This document shows, piece by piece, positions 1 through 11,672 of a stretch of DNA of 64,000 nucleotides. Source of the DNA: Rhea pennata (Eukaryota > Chordata > Aves > Rheiformes > Rheidae); assembly GCF_028389875.1 (NCBI RefSeq), contig NC_084666.1:59900422-59964421 (forward strand), written 5' to 3'. The notes under the pieces were generated by a model. The model had not been told where the DNA came from. It saw only the letters and a program-made list of their open reading frames with translations, and did not search any database. A program made the position numbers and the translations under genes. Position 1 is the first letter of the stretch. Each line of letters starts with the position of its first letter.

Positions 1-1676
1 ACCTGTGTGGGAGGAGGGGATTTCCTTTAACTGACAAGTTTTCACAGCTTGAATACAGCTGAAAATGAATCCATAGGTCAAGATGCATCCCCAGTCCTTG
101 CCATACGCCAGGGACATCCCCTACAGTGCTGACATTTCTGTGGAGTGCTGCCAATTAAAAGAATGGCACCGTGGTTCCACACAGGGTCTGCGGGCCAAAA
201 GACAACCAGCGGTGTTTTAAAGGTTTAATTATCTGTGAGCTGTATACAAGTAAAGCGGACATACTGAGTAGATTTTTTTGTTGAACTGAAAATACATAGC
301 ATTTATCAAAGTTGTTTTTTAAATATTTACTTAATATCTGTTCTCTTGCTTTTTAATTCATAGTCCCAGAAGGTATGTGTGCAGATGTGTTCACTTTTAC
401 AAAATGAACTTAAGGACCGTGACTGTTTACCATGAAAGAAAGTAGCACTAAATTAACCTATATTTATTTAACTCAACTTTTTTTTTAAGATGCAATTTTT
501 AAGGATTTTCACTGTGAGTTTTTAATACGCATATATGTGTGCTTGAGAAAACAACTCTGGTCTGAAAAATAACATGCATTATGTTCATATTTGAGGTTAA
601 ATTTGGTACATTTTCAGAAAGAAGATACATGCATTCAGAACAATTGCCAGAAACATTATCAGTAATTTTTAATGCATATTGTGTAAATCATTCAACCTTT
701 AACATACTGCCATTTAAAAGAAATGGAAGAAATTGACATTCATGAGTAAAAATGAGGGATGACATACCAGTTCGGTTAAAAAGTAGGACTTTTTACCTTA
801 CTATTGATACTGCTTATCAGTATCAATACTTATTATTGATACATTTCTGCCATAATGATGAGATTTCTAGTTTTCCCAGAAGAATGCTGTGGCTTATTTT
901 GAAGTGTGGAATATCCTTATCCTGTGGATACCTTTATAATCTGGAGGGGGAGGAGTAGCAAAGCTATTGGGAGCTGATTTATGTGCGTAGTCGTCTCAGT
1001 TATTGCAGGTCTAACATAGGGGTGCAGTTAGGCCTGGTTGTTTTTCTTTTGCATGGGGAAAGGACAAATCTTGCTCTTCTCCTTCCTCTCTGTTCACCCA
1101 TCTTCAATAGCTGAAGATTTCAAAATGGTTAATCAATCAGTTCTTATTCCAATTAGCTGTCTCAATAGCAAGAGTAAGCGATAAAATATTTTCTAAGTTT
1201 TGATGGAAAAGTGTGTTAGCAATACAAAGATGCCTGTAGTGCTGCTGTTACTCTGTGTGGAATTTAAGGGTTGCTGGCAGCATTTTTCCATCTTGGTTAG
1301 CAAATACCATCTCTTTGCAGTTCTAACTAACAGTGGAATACTCGAATAGAACTGTTATTTACTTCATTTTTTGTGACAGGAGGAAATGTTAATTGCAAAT
1401 TTTGATACACCTGCAATTATTAATATGGATTTAAATGTGGAATTTAATACAGGAATGTAATAATCACGCCTCTATAAAAATATAATGAGTAGTAGAGCAC
1501 CTAACTGAACAAAATACTTTTTCTGCTAAATTACATTTCCTTTTAATTTTATCCAATTTAGAAAAGACTTGCAGAAAGTTTAGACGGTGCTTTGAAACTC
1601 TAAAATATATGAAAATTAGGCTCAACTGTTGATCTTAGCAGAAGAATAAAATGCCAATATGATGCTTTTGAAACAG
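1..1676 (+). other. SEC24D: SEC24D intron (partial), no exon seen
   Basis: AT-rich sequence upstream of the first recognised exon. The preceding SEC24 exon, expected to end near a VxxGMEALK-like stretch, is not found on this strand, so it should lie left of the window. I see no repeat or RNA gene. Confidence 0.75.
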
Positions 1677-1793
1677 GCTGCAGAATGTGCTGGAAAATTG
1701 TTTATCTTCCATTCTTCATTGCCAACTGCGGAAGCACCGGGGAAGCTGAGAAACAGAGATGACAAAAAGCTGCTCAATACAGATAAAGAAAAG
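1677..1793 (+). CDS. SEC24D: SEC24D coding exon (AAECAGKLF...)
   Basis: 39 codons, phase 0 at both ends. Reads [17 protein letters not shown] and ends TDKEK before GT at 1794. The acceptor (gatgcttttgaaacag) has a poor pyrimidine tract, but phase and protein match fix it. This is trunk-domain sequence. Confidence 0.92.
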
Positions 1794-3077
1794 GTATTTT
1801 CTACTTGGAGTTCACAATGGACTGCTATTAAGTTGAATTTCTTTAATAGAGCCTTTTATTTATTTATTTATTTTCTGCAAAGATTGGTTGCATAGCTACA
1901 TTCCCATTCTCACTTTGCCTGATGATTTTCGATGTAGTGAAGAAATATATTAGTATGGGCCCTACAGGGACATTAAAGAAAAACTACAGTAAAGCAACAT
2001 TGGGAAATGCGCCAGCTGCAAAAGTAATTTCATCCATCAAGAACCTGTAGGCCCCTGCCAGTTTAGTGGGTTTGTCCTCTAAGAAAGTACTGAGCTGAAC
2101 CATTTTATATGCGCATTCATGGAATATGTAGAAAGGACAACATGATTTACATCTTACGCCTCGTCTCACTTAAAAATTTTACTTCATCATTTTTTATTTT
2201 CAGTTGGGCATTTGGATTTTGACTGGTTATCAACAGTATCTAATGTTACAACATTTGTGTGTTTTTAATTCTGTGCAGACACTCTTTCAGCCTCAGGTAA
2301 ATTTTTATGAGACCTTAGCCAGAGATTGTGTGGCTAATGGGTGCTGCGTGGATTTGTTCCTCTTCCCAAATCAGTATGTGGACGTAGCTTCCATGGGTCT
2401 TGTCACAGCATACACTGGAGGAACGCTCTACAAGTACAACAATTTCCAGGTAAGTGGTGCAAGTTTCTTACCTGTCAGCTAGTAGCACCTGGGGATTTAC
2501 TGTTTTTCTTTTCGTTTTGAGGTGTTCTTCTCCACCTTAACACAAAACTGCAGTGACTCCAGAGAATTTACTTAGACAACCCAGCAGATAAAATGCAGGC
2601 TTAGAAATGACAGATCAGGCTCAAATAGAAATCTTGAAACATTAATTGTGCTTCCAAATAAGCTGGTTTGCATCTTAAAATGAAATCCACTTACTTAAAT
2701 CTGCTGGCTTCTGAGTAGGGAAGTCAGTTACTCCAGTGTTTAGATACAAATGCTTGTGATTGATAAAGACTAAAAAAAAGCCATAAGAACTTTGACTTGG
2801 TTTTCAAAATTACCTGGGAATTTTAGGGGGAGGGGAGACTTCCTCTGTGCTTGGAGCTGACCTGCAAAAGCATTTTCTGCTAAGTAAACAAGGCTACCCT
2901 GTAGTGCTTATGGCTGTGCCCTGAAAGTCTAGCTAGCCTGCAGGGTAAGTGATTAATGTTACTGCAGATAGATTTGATTGAATAGGAATTCTAGATGTCC
3001 ATGCTTAGTAATGAATTGGTGGATACTTGCACATATATATTTATGTTAATGAAGTAAGAATCAGCATTTTTAATCCC

Positions 3078-3117
<40 letters not shown>

Positions 3118-6100
3118 GTTAAATGTGGACAGACCTTCCTGGACATCTATGGGGAGAAGGGTTGAGTTTGTGCTGTTTTGCTGCCACCGAGTGGTGAACT
3201 GCAACTTTTGCTTTGCGTTTCTAGCTCAATTCTGATAGCCCACAGTTCCTAAGTGACCTCAGGAAGGACATAGAAAAAAAACCCGGATTTGATGCAATAA
3301 TGAGGGTTCGGACAAGTACAGGTAATGGTATCTTTGGAGGAGGAAAATGAACATGAATGCATATGGTAATATATAATTTAAAATAATATGGTACTAGAAG
3401 TAAGTGTTACAAAGATTATTTGTAATATAAGAAGTTTCACATTTTCAGTTCAGTAGGTACCTCTTGAAAAGTAATTGGATAAACTGATTAAAAACAGATG
3501 GATGTGCCCTTATTATGTATGCCCTAAATTTCACTTATGAGTAAGGCCTCTAATCATTATGTATGCGTCCTGGGCAGTTAAGATGGTAAGGTGTATGAGA
3601 TCTAGCGTTTTTACTGGGCACCTACATGTCCCCTCATTTTCTAAATACTTCAAAGGAAAGTAATGTCTCTACTTTTCAGGAGCTCGTTTTTACTTCACAT
3701 TAAGTGTTTGAGGAGCCCAAACACACAGAACTTGCCAGGTAGATGCACAAAAGGTTGTGGCTTGTCCCTGAGTCAAATCACAGCTCTGCAGCTCATGAAC
3801 ACTGCTAGGCAGTGCCATCAGCAGGGCTGGCTGGTGACACCTCTGCCAGGAAAAAGTCTCTCTCTTAATAAGCAAAATTTAATGAACATCAATAAAGTAA
3901 GTCAAAAAATGTCAATTTGATTTGTGACTGTTAAATAAAAGGATACAATTGTCTTTTTATCTGGCTGTAGGCTTCCGGGCTACTGACTTCTTTGGTGATA
4001 TTTACATGAACAACACCACGGATGTAGAGATGGCAGCAGTTGACTGTGACAAGGCAGTGACAGTGCAATTCAAGCATGATGACAAACTCAGTGAAGACAA
4101 TGGAGCCTTAATTCAGGTAAAAACTTAATGACATGTCATTCCATGAGAGTATGAGCAAGAACTTTTGCAGCCATAATGAAAGAGTCACAGTGTAGGACTG
4201 ATGGTAGCCAGGGACAGCTTGCCCAAGCTCTGGTGGTGTAATACCACTAATAGGATAAGATTTTAATTAGCTGACCAAAGATTGCATCTTACCCTATTAA
4301 TATACGTCATAACTGAGCAGTTGATTGTTGTATGACTATAGTACTGTGAAGGATCCAGTTTGGTATGTCTGAAGTCATTTGCTAGAGACATGGTTCAGTA
4401 GCGACAGGGGCTGTATATGCCTTGGAGATGATACATTTACGTTGCTTTCATATGGCAGATGTGTGTGAAAGATCTAATGCAAGGCTGACTACAGCGAGCT
4501 GGAGTCTCTGTGTTTACCCTGCAGGCTCCAAACAAGATGATGAGAATTCACATTTTATGGTGGTGCTAGGAAGCAAGAAAAAGGTGCCAGCCTGATTAAT
4601 GCCATACCAGCAAAATGTTAGCAGGCAGGAAATCTTGTTCTCATTTCCTCTATTTTTCATGCTTGGGAAGAGTTTTCCCAGATGCCAACATTATATTTAA
4701 ACAAAACAGAACTGGAGTTTTAAATAAACTTTTAAATTACCCTCCAGATTTTAGTATGCCAATTGTAGATTTTTTTTTCTAAGTTTAAGGCTACTAACTT
4801 TTATAATGCGTTTATGTGCCCGGTATACTGCCATAGGAACTATAGGCACATTGTTCTTACAGTTCATTATCATTAGTGCTGAATAAGCACCACTAAGTGA
4901 GGCTGTCTTCACTTACTTACTTACTTACTTATAATATGCCTTTTGTACATTAAAATTGGCTCTTACCTGGTGGAAGTTTTGAGGACGAGCTTTTTGTTTT
5001 AAAATAGAACTGAATGGGAATGTGTTTCTGTTGTTGCAGTGTGCTGTCCTTTACACTTCAATAGGCGGGCAAAGAAGACTTCGCATACACAATATAGGTT
5101 TAAATTGTAGCTCCCAGTTAGCTGATGTCTACAAGACTTGTGAGACTGATGCACTTATCAACTTCTTCGCTAAGTCAGGTAAAGTTATGGCAAATCAATT
5201 CTGTTTCCTTTTTTCTCCAGGGTATAGGAAGGGGGAGAAAGAGAAGTCAAAATCATTACCTGGTGGGAAGTAGTGTTTTACAACTTGCTGCTCAAAGACT
5301 GAGCAACTCTTCTCTTTTTCATTTTACAATGTTTTAAGAGTCAGAGGTTGCATAGTGTAAACACATCTGCCTTAACTGTAATGCTTGGAAAGGTAGCCAG
5401 AAACATAACACAGAAAGCTGTAGAGGCACAAAAGGGGAAATGCACATCCTTCACCTGCTATTTACACTGAAGTTCTCCCTCCATTATAATGCAGATACTA
5501 TATTGCTCTTTTTGCAATGTATGGCCATTGCATGGTTCTTTTTTTCAAAGATGAACAAATATCCTGTAAGATGCTGTAAAAGACACTAAAAGCAACCTTA
5601 GACATGAGCTCAGTGACATCTAGCAGATGTAGGTACTTACATCGTGCGTGTCTTGAGCATGCTCTGTTGCTGTTCTGCATTTGTAGCGTTCAAAGCTGCT
5701 CTAAGTCAACCACTGAAGATGGTCAGAGAGACGCTGGTGAACCAGATGGCACACGTGCTGGCCTGCTACCGCAAGAACTGCGCCAGCCCCTCGGCCGTAA
5801 GCCAGGTAACACCCAGCTGAAGGTCAACCTTCTCCCCTGAGGCTTTGCAGCAGGTGAACAACTACTGCTGCGACAGAAGTGCCAGAAAGGAAGATCTCAG
5901 GCAAAGACTTTTAATTGGTTTGCAAACACTATTAATGACAGGGGCGGTTAAATGGCAGCAGTTACAACATATTGACAGTTGTTTTGAAACCAATGGCAAG
6001 GGCACTGAGGAAAATGATGCTCACACAAAGGGGATTAAGACAACCCTTTTCTGCTTGCTGGAATGATACGCTGATTTACATAAGTTGTTTTCTTTTGTTC

Positions 6101-8902
6101 CTGTTTAATCTTTTTAAAATTTTAATACTATAATTTTCAACAAATAAGAATATCGTCCTCAAAAGATGAAAAGAGCATCATAACATGCTACTAACACTGT
6201 GAATTTGCATGTAAATGTCTCAGGTGTGCTGGAGTGATAAAAACCTGATGCTTGCATGGGCCCAACTCACTCCTAGGGGAAAAAAAATAAAATAATAATA
6301 AAAAAAACCACTCCATGGTGGCTTTTAAATTAGGATGGTCTGTTAATTTCTGTTAACCCTTTTCTTTACTAAAGGATAGTAAGAAGCTGTTTGAATATTA
6401 TCATTTTTATACCCTGTTATTTGAAAATTCCAAATTATGACGTGACCTTTCCGTCTCCTCTCCTCGGACACAGCATAGGTTCAGTAACGGGCTTTCTCTA
6501 CCTCTCAGCTCATCCTTCCTGATGCAATGAAGTTGCTGCCAGTATACATGAACTGTCTGTTGAAGAGCTGCGTACTAGTTAGCAGACCAGAAATTCCAAC
6601 AGATGAGAGAGCTTACCATCGGCAGCTGGTCATGTCTATGGGGGTAGCCAACACACAGCTGTTTTTCTATCCCCAGCTCTTGCCAATTGTAAGTATATTA
6701 CTTGTATGTCTCTTCCTTCTCTGTAAAACTGTTTTTAGTAGGTTTAGTTATAAAGCATTTTAAGTTGGCTGTGTAGATGCAAAAGACAGACTTTTTCTGT
6801 GTCCTGGGCACGTGTCATGAGTTGAATTATGTTTTTACTGCTAGTTTAATTAAACTGAGGAGCAAGGGGAGAACCCCAGCCTAAAGAAAATGGGGAAGAA
6901 ACACTAACACACTCAGTATTAATCACTGCATATTAGCATTCTGTAAGAATGTCCCTTTCTTTTAACAAAGTCCTTATGCAGGCCACTGAAAGAAGGATGC
7001 TACCTGACTGTTTTCCTTCACGGAAGATCAACATTGGTACTCAGATGTCTTTGCACTTACAATAGGTCCTCTGTCACACACAGCACATACATACCTAAAA
7101 AGGTTAATTTCTAATTCTTCTACTCTGAATGTTTTCTGGAAAGGAATCATCATAATAAGCCTTTAAACAGTTGCTTTTTCAGTGTCTAAGGGGGTGCTTG
7201 GGTCATCCTTGAAGCAACAGGTCAAGGGCTTTTCCCTCAGCATGACCAAGCTTACAACTCTGAGGTCTTCTCACAGCACAGCCTGGATCTGAAGAGCGAC
7301 GCCATCCCAGCTGCAGTCCGCTGCTCTGAGGAGCGGCTCTCAGAAGGAGGTGCCTTCTTCCTGGCCAACGGTCTGAATATGTTCCTGTGGCTGGGAGTCA
7401 GCGTGGCCCCAGAGCTTATCCAAGGGCTCTTCAATGTGCCATCCTTCGCACACATCAGCACGGAGGCTGTGAGTATGAGGGGGAACTAGTCTGCATTTCA
7501 GAATTTACAGTTTAGTAAGAAGAGGCCATTAATTGCGCAAACTAGTGATGAGGTTTTACAGCATTCATCACTCAACTAAAAGCAGAAACTGCGTTAAGAA
7601 ACCAAGAAGTAACATACATAAACCCTGACCAAGCTGTTGTGCTCTGACCAAGCACTGGGAGAACACTTTCCAAAAACCTTTTTAAAATTTTCATATCTCA
7701 CATTTTTACTGTAGCATATTTTTAAAAGTCCTATTGAACATGTATTGCTCAAACTGGAACAAAACACTTTGCTATAATTGAAGTTGCTCCTGTAGCCTGA
7801 ACTATTTTTAAGCTAAATCTTAATACAGTGATTACTTTAATCTGAAAAATAACTTGAAGACTAATTACTTTACCTGCTTAAGTGAAGGAGTGTATTTCCC
7901 AGGTTAGAATGAAATCCATGGTAACACCCATCACAAATATTAGCAGCTTGTCTTGTATGAATTCATAAGAGATGTGATCAGAATGTAACAGCTTTGCAAC
8001 ACTTCTGTTTAACAGACGCTACTGCCTGACCTGGACAATCCATATTCCAAGAAACTTAGGTCAATAATGGAGCATATCCAGAGCCAAAAGCCCTACACTA
8101 TGAAGGTAAAAAGACTTCCTCTCTCCTCCAACACATTCTCTTACCTGCTCTGGCTTACCCAGCACTGGCTTTTACAGCTACAGGTAACCCTCTGTCAAAG
8201 CAAAAGGTTTTGTTGCATCAGAAGTTTTCCCACAGGCTGGGCACAAGTACCTCAAATGTACGCTGCTCTCAATGAGACGTTTAGGTGTCCTGGCATAACG
8301 AAAGGAGATCTGCAGAGACCGTCAGCCTACAGGTTACTGTTTTCCTCTGCAAAACGTATTTCAAACTAGGTGCTAGGTGCAAAAGAGGCAGAAGACTAAA
8401 CATTTCTAGGAATTGTTTCTGAATGGCTGATGGTTATGTAAGGGACGGATGGGGGTGCTCTACTGTAATGTGCCTTAGAAAAAGCATTAATTATATGTTC
8501 AGTAGAGTACAAAAATGGTCATTTTATATATATATATTTATTCACACACACACACAGAAAATATACACAACACAGATACACAAATCTCTCTCCACTGTCC
8601 ACAATTATAGCCAGCCACTGTATTAGTTTTTTGGGGTGAGGAGTTCCCCTCATTAGTGTTCACATTAGATACAGGAAAGCATTTAGTGAATGTATGTTAA
8701 AATACACACACACACACACACACACCCATCTACCTACCTACCTACCTACCTGTCTTTTCAGCTGATGATAGTGAAACAACGGGAGCAGCCAGAGATGCTT
8801 TTCCGACAGTTCCTAGTAGAAGACAAGAGTATTTATGGAGGAGCTTCTTACGTGGATTTCTTATGTTGTGTCCACCGAGAGATTTGCCAGCTGCTCAATT
8901 AA
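1677..8902 (+). CDS. SEC24D: SEC24D, C-terminal 463 codons (ten coding exons, 5' part outside the window)
   Basis: Join 1677-1793, 2279-2449, 3225-3321, 3971-4116, 5040-5178, 5687-5805, 6509-6688, 7277-7468, 8016-8105, 8762-8902. The exons sum to 1392 nt, stay in one frame and end in TAA. SEC24D is the COPII inner-coat subunit that pairs with SEC23 on ER exit sites and binds cargo export signals. In order, numbering from the first codon here: end of the trunk domain (about 1-128, with [19 protein letters not shown] and [12 protein letters not shown]), beta-sandwich (about 129-200, [15 protein letters not shown]), all-helical region (about 200-310, [19 protein letters not shown]) and gelsolin-like domain (about 310-440, GLNMFLWLG), ending HREICQLLN. 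The wording fits SEC24D better than SEC24C, and the neighbour METTL14 supports this. Human SEC24D has about 1032 residues, so roughly 45% is here. No frameshift or premature stop is seen. Confidence 0.96.
2279..2449 (+). CDS. SEC24D: SEC24D coding exon (TLFQPQ...NNFQ)
   Basis: 57 codons, phase 0 to 0. Acceptor ctgtgcag, donor gtaagt. Contains [20 protein letters not shown], the strongly conserved SEC24 trunk core. Confidence 0.96.
3081..3113. repeat. poly(A) run, 33 bases
   Basis: Uninterrupted A-run in a SEC24D intron. No retroposed gene body is seen before it. Confidence 0.95.
3225..3321 (+). CDS. SEC24D: SEC24D coding exon (LNSDSPQ...RVRTSTG)
   Basis: 97 nt, leaving one base of a split Gly codon. 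Acceptor gtttctag, donor gtaatg. Encodes [19 protein letters not shown] then RVRTSTG, the end of the trunk domain. Confidence 0.94.
3971..4116 (+). CDS. SEC24D: SEC24D coding exon ([11 protein letters not shown]...ALIQ)
   Basis: 146 nt, completes the split Gly codon and ends in phase 0. Acceptor ggctgtag, donor gtaaaa. Beta-sandwich strands including [19 protein letters not shown] and [16 protein letters not shown]. Confidence 0.95.
4910..4932. repeat. CTTA tetranucleotide microsatellite
   Basis: About five perfect CTTA units in a SEC24D intron. Confidence 0.9.
5040..5178 (+). CDS. SEC24D: SEC24D coding exon ([18 protein letters not shown]...)
   Basis: 139 nt, ends with one base of a split Ala codon. 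Acceptor gttgcag, donor gtaaag. [20 protein letters not shown] then [12 protein letters not shown]: end of the beta-sandwich and start of the helical domain. Confidence 0.95.
5687..5805 (+). CDS. SEC24D: SEC24D coding exon ([11 protein letters not shown]...AVSQ)
   Basis: 119 nt, phase 1 to 0. Acceptor tttgtag, donor gtaaca. Encodes the helical-domain motif [16 protein letters not shown]. Confidence 0.94.
6509..6688 (+). CDS. SEC24D: SEC24D coding exon ([15 protein letters not shown]...)
   Basis: 60 codons, phase 0 to 0. Acceptor cctctcag, donor gtaagt. [20 protein letters not shown] and FFYPQLLPI lead into the gelsolin-like domain. Confidence 0.95.
7277..7468 (+). CDS. SEC24D: SEC24D coding exon (HSLDLKS...AHISTEA)
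   Basis: 64 codons, phase 0. Acceptor ttctcacag, donor gtgagt. Gelsolin-like core: [20 protein letters not shown] then [20 protein letters not shown] second AG four bases downstream would break the frame, so 7277 is chosen. Confidence 0.94.
8016..8105 (+). CDS. SEC24D: SEC24D coding exon ([13 protein letters not shown]...)
   Basis: 30 codons, phase 0. Acceptor gtttaacag, donor gtaaaa. Encodes [20 protein letters not shown] then SQKPYTMK. Confidence 0.93.
8705..8750. repeat. compound CA and TACC microsatellite
   Basis: About ten CA units, then catc, then five TACC units, ending ten bases before the last SEC24D exon acceptor. Confidence 0.95.
8762..8902 (+). CDS. SEC24D: SEC24D terminal coding exon with stop
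   Basis: 46 codons plus TAA at 8900-8902. Acceptor tgtcttttcag lies only ten bases after a CA / TACC microsatellite. Reads [20 protein letters not shown] and ends HREICQLLN, the usual SEC24D C terminus. Confidence 0.96.
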   Translation: MMIVKQREQPEMLFRQFLVEDKSIYGGASYVDFLCCVHREICQLLN

Positions 8903-9330
8903 GGAAGCTTGAGTATCATTTGTTTTTGTTTTGCTCTGTTTTTGTTAATTTGCAAGAAGTGCAGTAGCTGGTGCCTGAAGGCAGCCCACAGCTCCACCAT
9001 ACCTCAGCATTATGCTGTGCTTTACTGAACCTTTTCAGTGCTTTTTTCCATTTCAGTTCCATTTCACACACTCTCTATTTTGTTTACTTACTTACCTATT
9101 AATCTGTAGAATAGGAAGTTCTGCACTCAGGTATTAAACCTTTTGGGGAGTATCATCTTGACTCTCTCTAAATTGAATTGCCCAATTTCAAACTGTCAAA
9201 GCTTCAGAGGGTATGGTAGGCATTTTCTAATAACAAATTATATTTTAGAAAAATTCTATTCCTTTTGCTAGCCAGAAATTTTATGATAGCCAGGAAAGAT
9301 ATCCCCAAAAAAATCTATATAGAAGAAAAA

Positions 9331-9336
9331 AATAAA
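9331..9336 (+). terminator. candidate SEC24D poly(A) signal, proximal
   Basis: AATAAA about 430 bases after the SEC24D stop, followed by a T-rich stretch (gctttttattttttaaaaag) that could serve as downstream element. Confidence 0.45.
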
Positions 9337-10136
9337 GCATTGCTTTTTATTTTTTAAAAAGAGGGCATATAGTTGTAGTAGTTTTAAAGTAATCTCATAG
9401 TTCAATTTGAGTACATTAAGACCTTCATGTAAAGCTGATCTCTTCCTAAAGCATATGAGGAAATAGTCCCTTTTCACCTAGAACATACAAATATTACTGT
9501 CTACAGAAACAGAGCTCTGTATAACCTTCCACACCTGTGATTATCCAAGCCACAACCACCTCAGCTCATAACCGGACCTGAACATTTTTAATCATGGACT
9601 ACAAGTAAATGGTAATTAAACAAAAGTCTTAGACTAAGGTTGGCAATTAATGCCACAGTATTATAGTACAATTCCCTAGTCTTAAGGGCAGCAATTAATT
9701 TAGTGTATTTCATTTACATTTTCAGAACTGAACACTTGTGAGGCTTTGTTTACTGCATTTGCTAACTGGAATACTCCACTATGTACTTAGCTAAACATCT
9801 GGCCCCCTCAATTTCAGTGGCAGTTCAGCCTTTTTATGTATGAACTGTCTTATTTGTGGTGCTATAAAAGGAAGCCTCTTGTTTAATGAGTTTCAACACA
9901 GTGAGACCTCCTCTCCAATGACCAATTTCTTTCTTTTTTTCCCCCCCTCTAAGAGTCACTGCTTTGAAAAACAAATCTCCAATAATATTTAAGGTACAAT
10001 TTAGAAAGCCAGAGTCTTTGGAAGAGCTGTTTACCTCAGTTTAGTCTGTTCTTTTCTTTAGGACCAGAATCTTTGCACGAGATGTGCAAACTTTTTCAAA
10101 CTTGAAAAACTATTATAAAGAAAGATTAGCATTTCA

Positions 10137-10142
10137 AATAAA
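10137..10142 (+). terminator. candidate SEC24D poly(A) signal, distal
   Basis: AATAAA about 1.2 kb after the stop, directly before an A23 run. A second AATAAA lies at 10198-10203. The genomic A-run could also cause internal priming artefacts in cDNA. Confidence 0.4.
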
Positions 10143-10144
10143 GC

Positions 10145-10167
10145 AAAAAAAAAAAAAAAAAAAAAAA
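10145..10167. repeat. poly(A) run, 23 bases
   Basis: A-run directly after an AATAAA in the SEC24D 3' region, followed by an ACCCC/ACAC-rich stretch. Confidence 0.95.
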
Positions 10168-10754
10168 CCCACCCCACACCACACACATCCACCCTCAAAT
10201 AAAGGTTGAGTTCCATAAGCAAATATGCCTTTTAAGAATGGTAGTTTCACTAATTTCAATCCTTTTGATAAACAGGTAAGTTTGGCAGCTTACTTGAAAG
10301 ATTGCATCCTTGTCCATTTACCAAGAACTTTTATTACAAATGGATACTCAGACTGAATTCAGCAGCTGTCAAGAGCAGCACCTTTTGGCTGAAGATAATG
10401 TTAACTTGTAAAAAGTATTTGTTGCCATTCCAGATCATTGTTACTTTGTAAAATGATAAACAAATATAAAGATATGAGCAATTACTAAATTGTCTTGGGT
10501 TGAGTGTTTATTCCTTCATGTTACCAAGTTTTCTAAGTTTTTGGCTGTCAGCCTCTGCTGAAAGCTATCCAGGCAGGTTTTTTTTAGCCTCTAAAATCCT
10601 CATATTTCAGGACACTACAGAGGGGGTGTTTTTAGGACCACCAGCATGGGGAACCAGAGGGGGTTTGTGCAGCACCCCTGTAAGCCTAGAAAGCTGACAC
10701 AAAAATACCTGCTTCTGCTGACTGCAGTTCCAGGTAGCAGGGCAAAGTATCATG

Positions 10755-10890
10755 ACTGACTAGCTGCATCGATGAGAGGAGCGCGGTGGATGTTGTCTTA
10801 CCTTGACTTCAGCAACACTGTTGACACCGTCTCCTGTAACATCCTCACAGGCAAGCTCAGGAAGTGCTCAAGGGCAGGTGCCCTGCCTCA
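10755..10890 (+). mobile_element. CR1 LINE fragment, reverse-transcriptase segment, broken
   Basis: The stretch gtggatgttgtcttacc, then ttgacttcagcaacactg, ttgacaccgtctcctgtaac and atcctcacaggcaagctcag follows the CR1 segment coding for VDVVYLDFSKAFDTVSHNIL in avian CR1 elements. An extra T after gttgtct breaks the frame inside VDVVYLDFS, so the copy is dead. Only about 135 bases are recognisable and both ends are vague. Confidence 0.72.
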
Positions 10891-11660
10891 CCCCTACTTG
10901 CTCAGAACCCACTTCCTCACCTCATTCCATGCTGTTTACTGATGGCCAGAGGATCATGTCTGTGCTACAGTCAGTCAATCAATCACATGCATCTACTTTG
11001 TCAATTCAGGCTGTTTGTTTAACACTTACTTACCATGGCTTTAGGGGGCCCATTTTACACCTAGAATTCCTAGAACTCAGGAATAAAATGAAAGCTATGT
11101 ATTTTCATATTAAATCTTACTTCAGAACATAGCAACAAACCAATTCAGCACTAGTACTGTGTACAGATGGCCAAAATACCTGGCAGCAGGTTTACCACTT
11201 CCCCAAATCCTATTTAGGGTTACAAACAAAACTGAGGTGCTTCAGTAACTTGAAGACTGAGAAACAAAGCAGCAAATGTTTCTTCATTTTTTACTACCTC
11301 CGCTAGGAAAGACAGCAAAATCTCTAGCAGTTCCCTGGTCTCGTCTTCATCACGTCAAAGACTTAAGGAGTAAAGGATCATGCTGTCTGAACTCGCCTTT
11401 GAAAAGCAAAGGCTGCAGTAGCGCTGAGGCCAGGTGACAGTTCCTCTGTACTTGCTTGCAGCAAGCAGGTCGCAATCGCAAGGAAGCACCACACGGAGGC
11501 ACCAGGCTGGGGCATCTCACCTCACCGATGCACCTTACTGACCTGTTTGAGCCACCTGTCGACATCCTGTGTCATCTGCGTCGCCCAGGCAGAGGCAGGG
11601 AACCAGCTGTGCTGAACACGGCAGTCGCACACTTGTGTCCAGCTAACCTTTGTTTCTGCT

Positions 11661-11672
11661 CCACTAGGTGGG
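11661..11672 (+). promoter_or_regulatory. CTCF-like motif
   Basis: CCACTAGGTGGG matches the CTCF core CCASYAGRKGGC at 11 of 12 positions. It sits between two convergent genes. Motif match only; occupancy is unknown. Confidence 0.3.

Larger units (their letters stand above)
2450..8761 (+). other. SEC24D: SEC24D introns between coding exons
   Basis: Nine introns of 485 bases to about 0.9 kb. Contents worth noting are an A33 run, a CTTA microsatellite, and AC and CA/TACC microsatellites in the last intron. Open frames here are short and do not resemble proteins. All donors are GT and all acceptors AG. Confidence 0.85.
8903..10210 (+). other. SEC24D: SEC24D 3' UTR (end uncertain)
   Basis: AT-rich sequence after the SEC24D stop with no further coding potential. 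Several AATAAA hexamers could end the transcript, so the true 3' end cannot be fixed without transcript data. Confidence 0.6.

Noticed and set aside
3081-3113. A33 run as the tail of a processed pseudogene
   Set aside because: The sequence before it shows no gene-like body or target duplication.
3186-3197. ccaccgagtggt as a CTCF site
   Set aside because: Misses the invariant A of the core and is near-palindromic; too weak to list.
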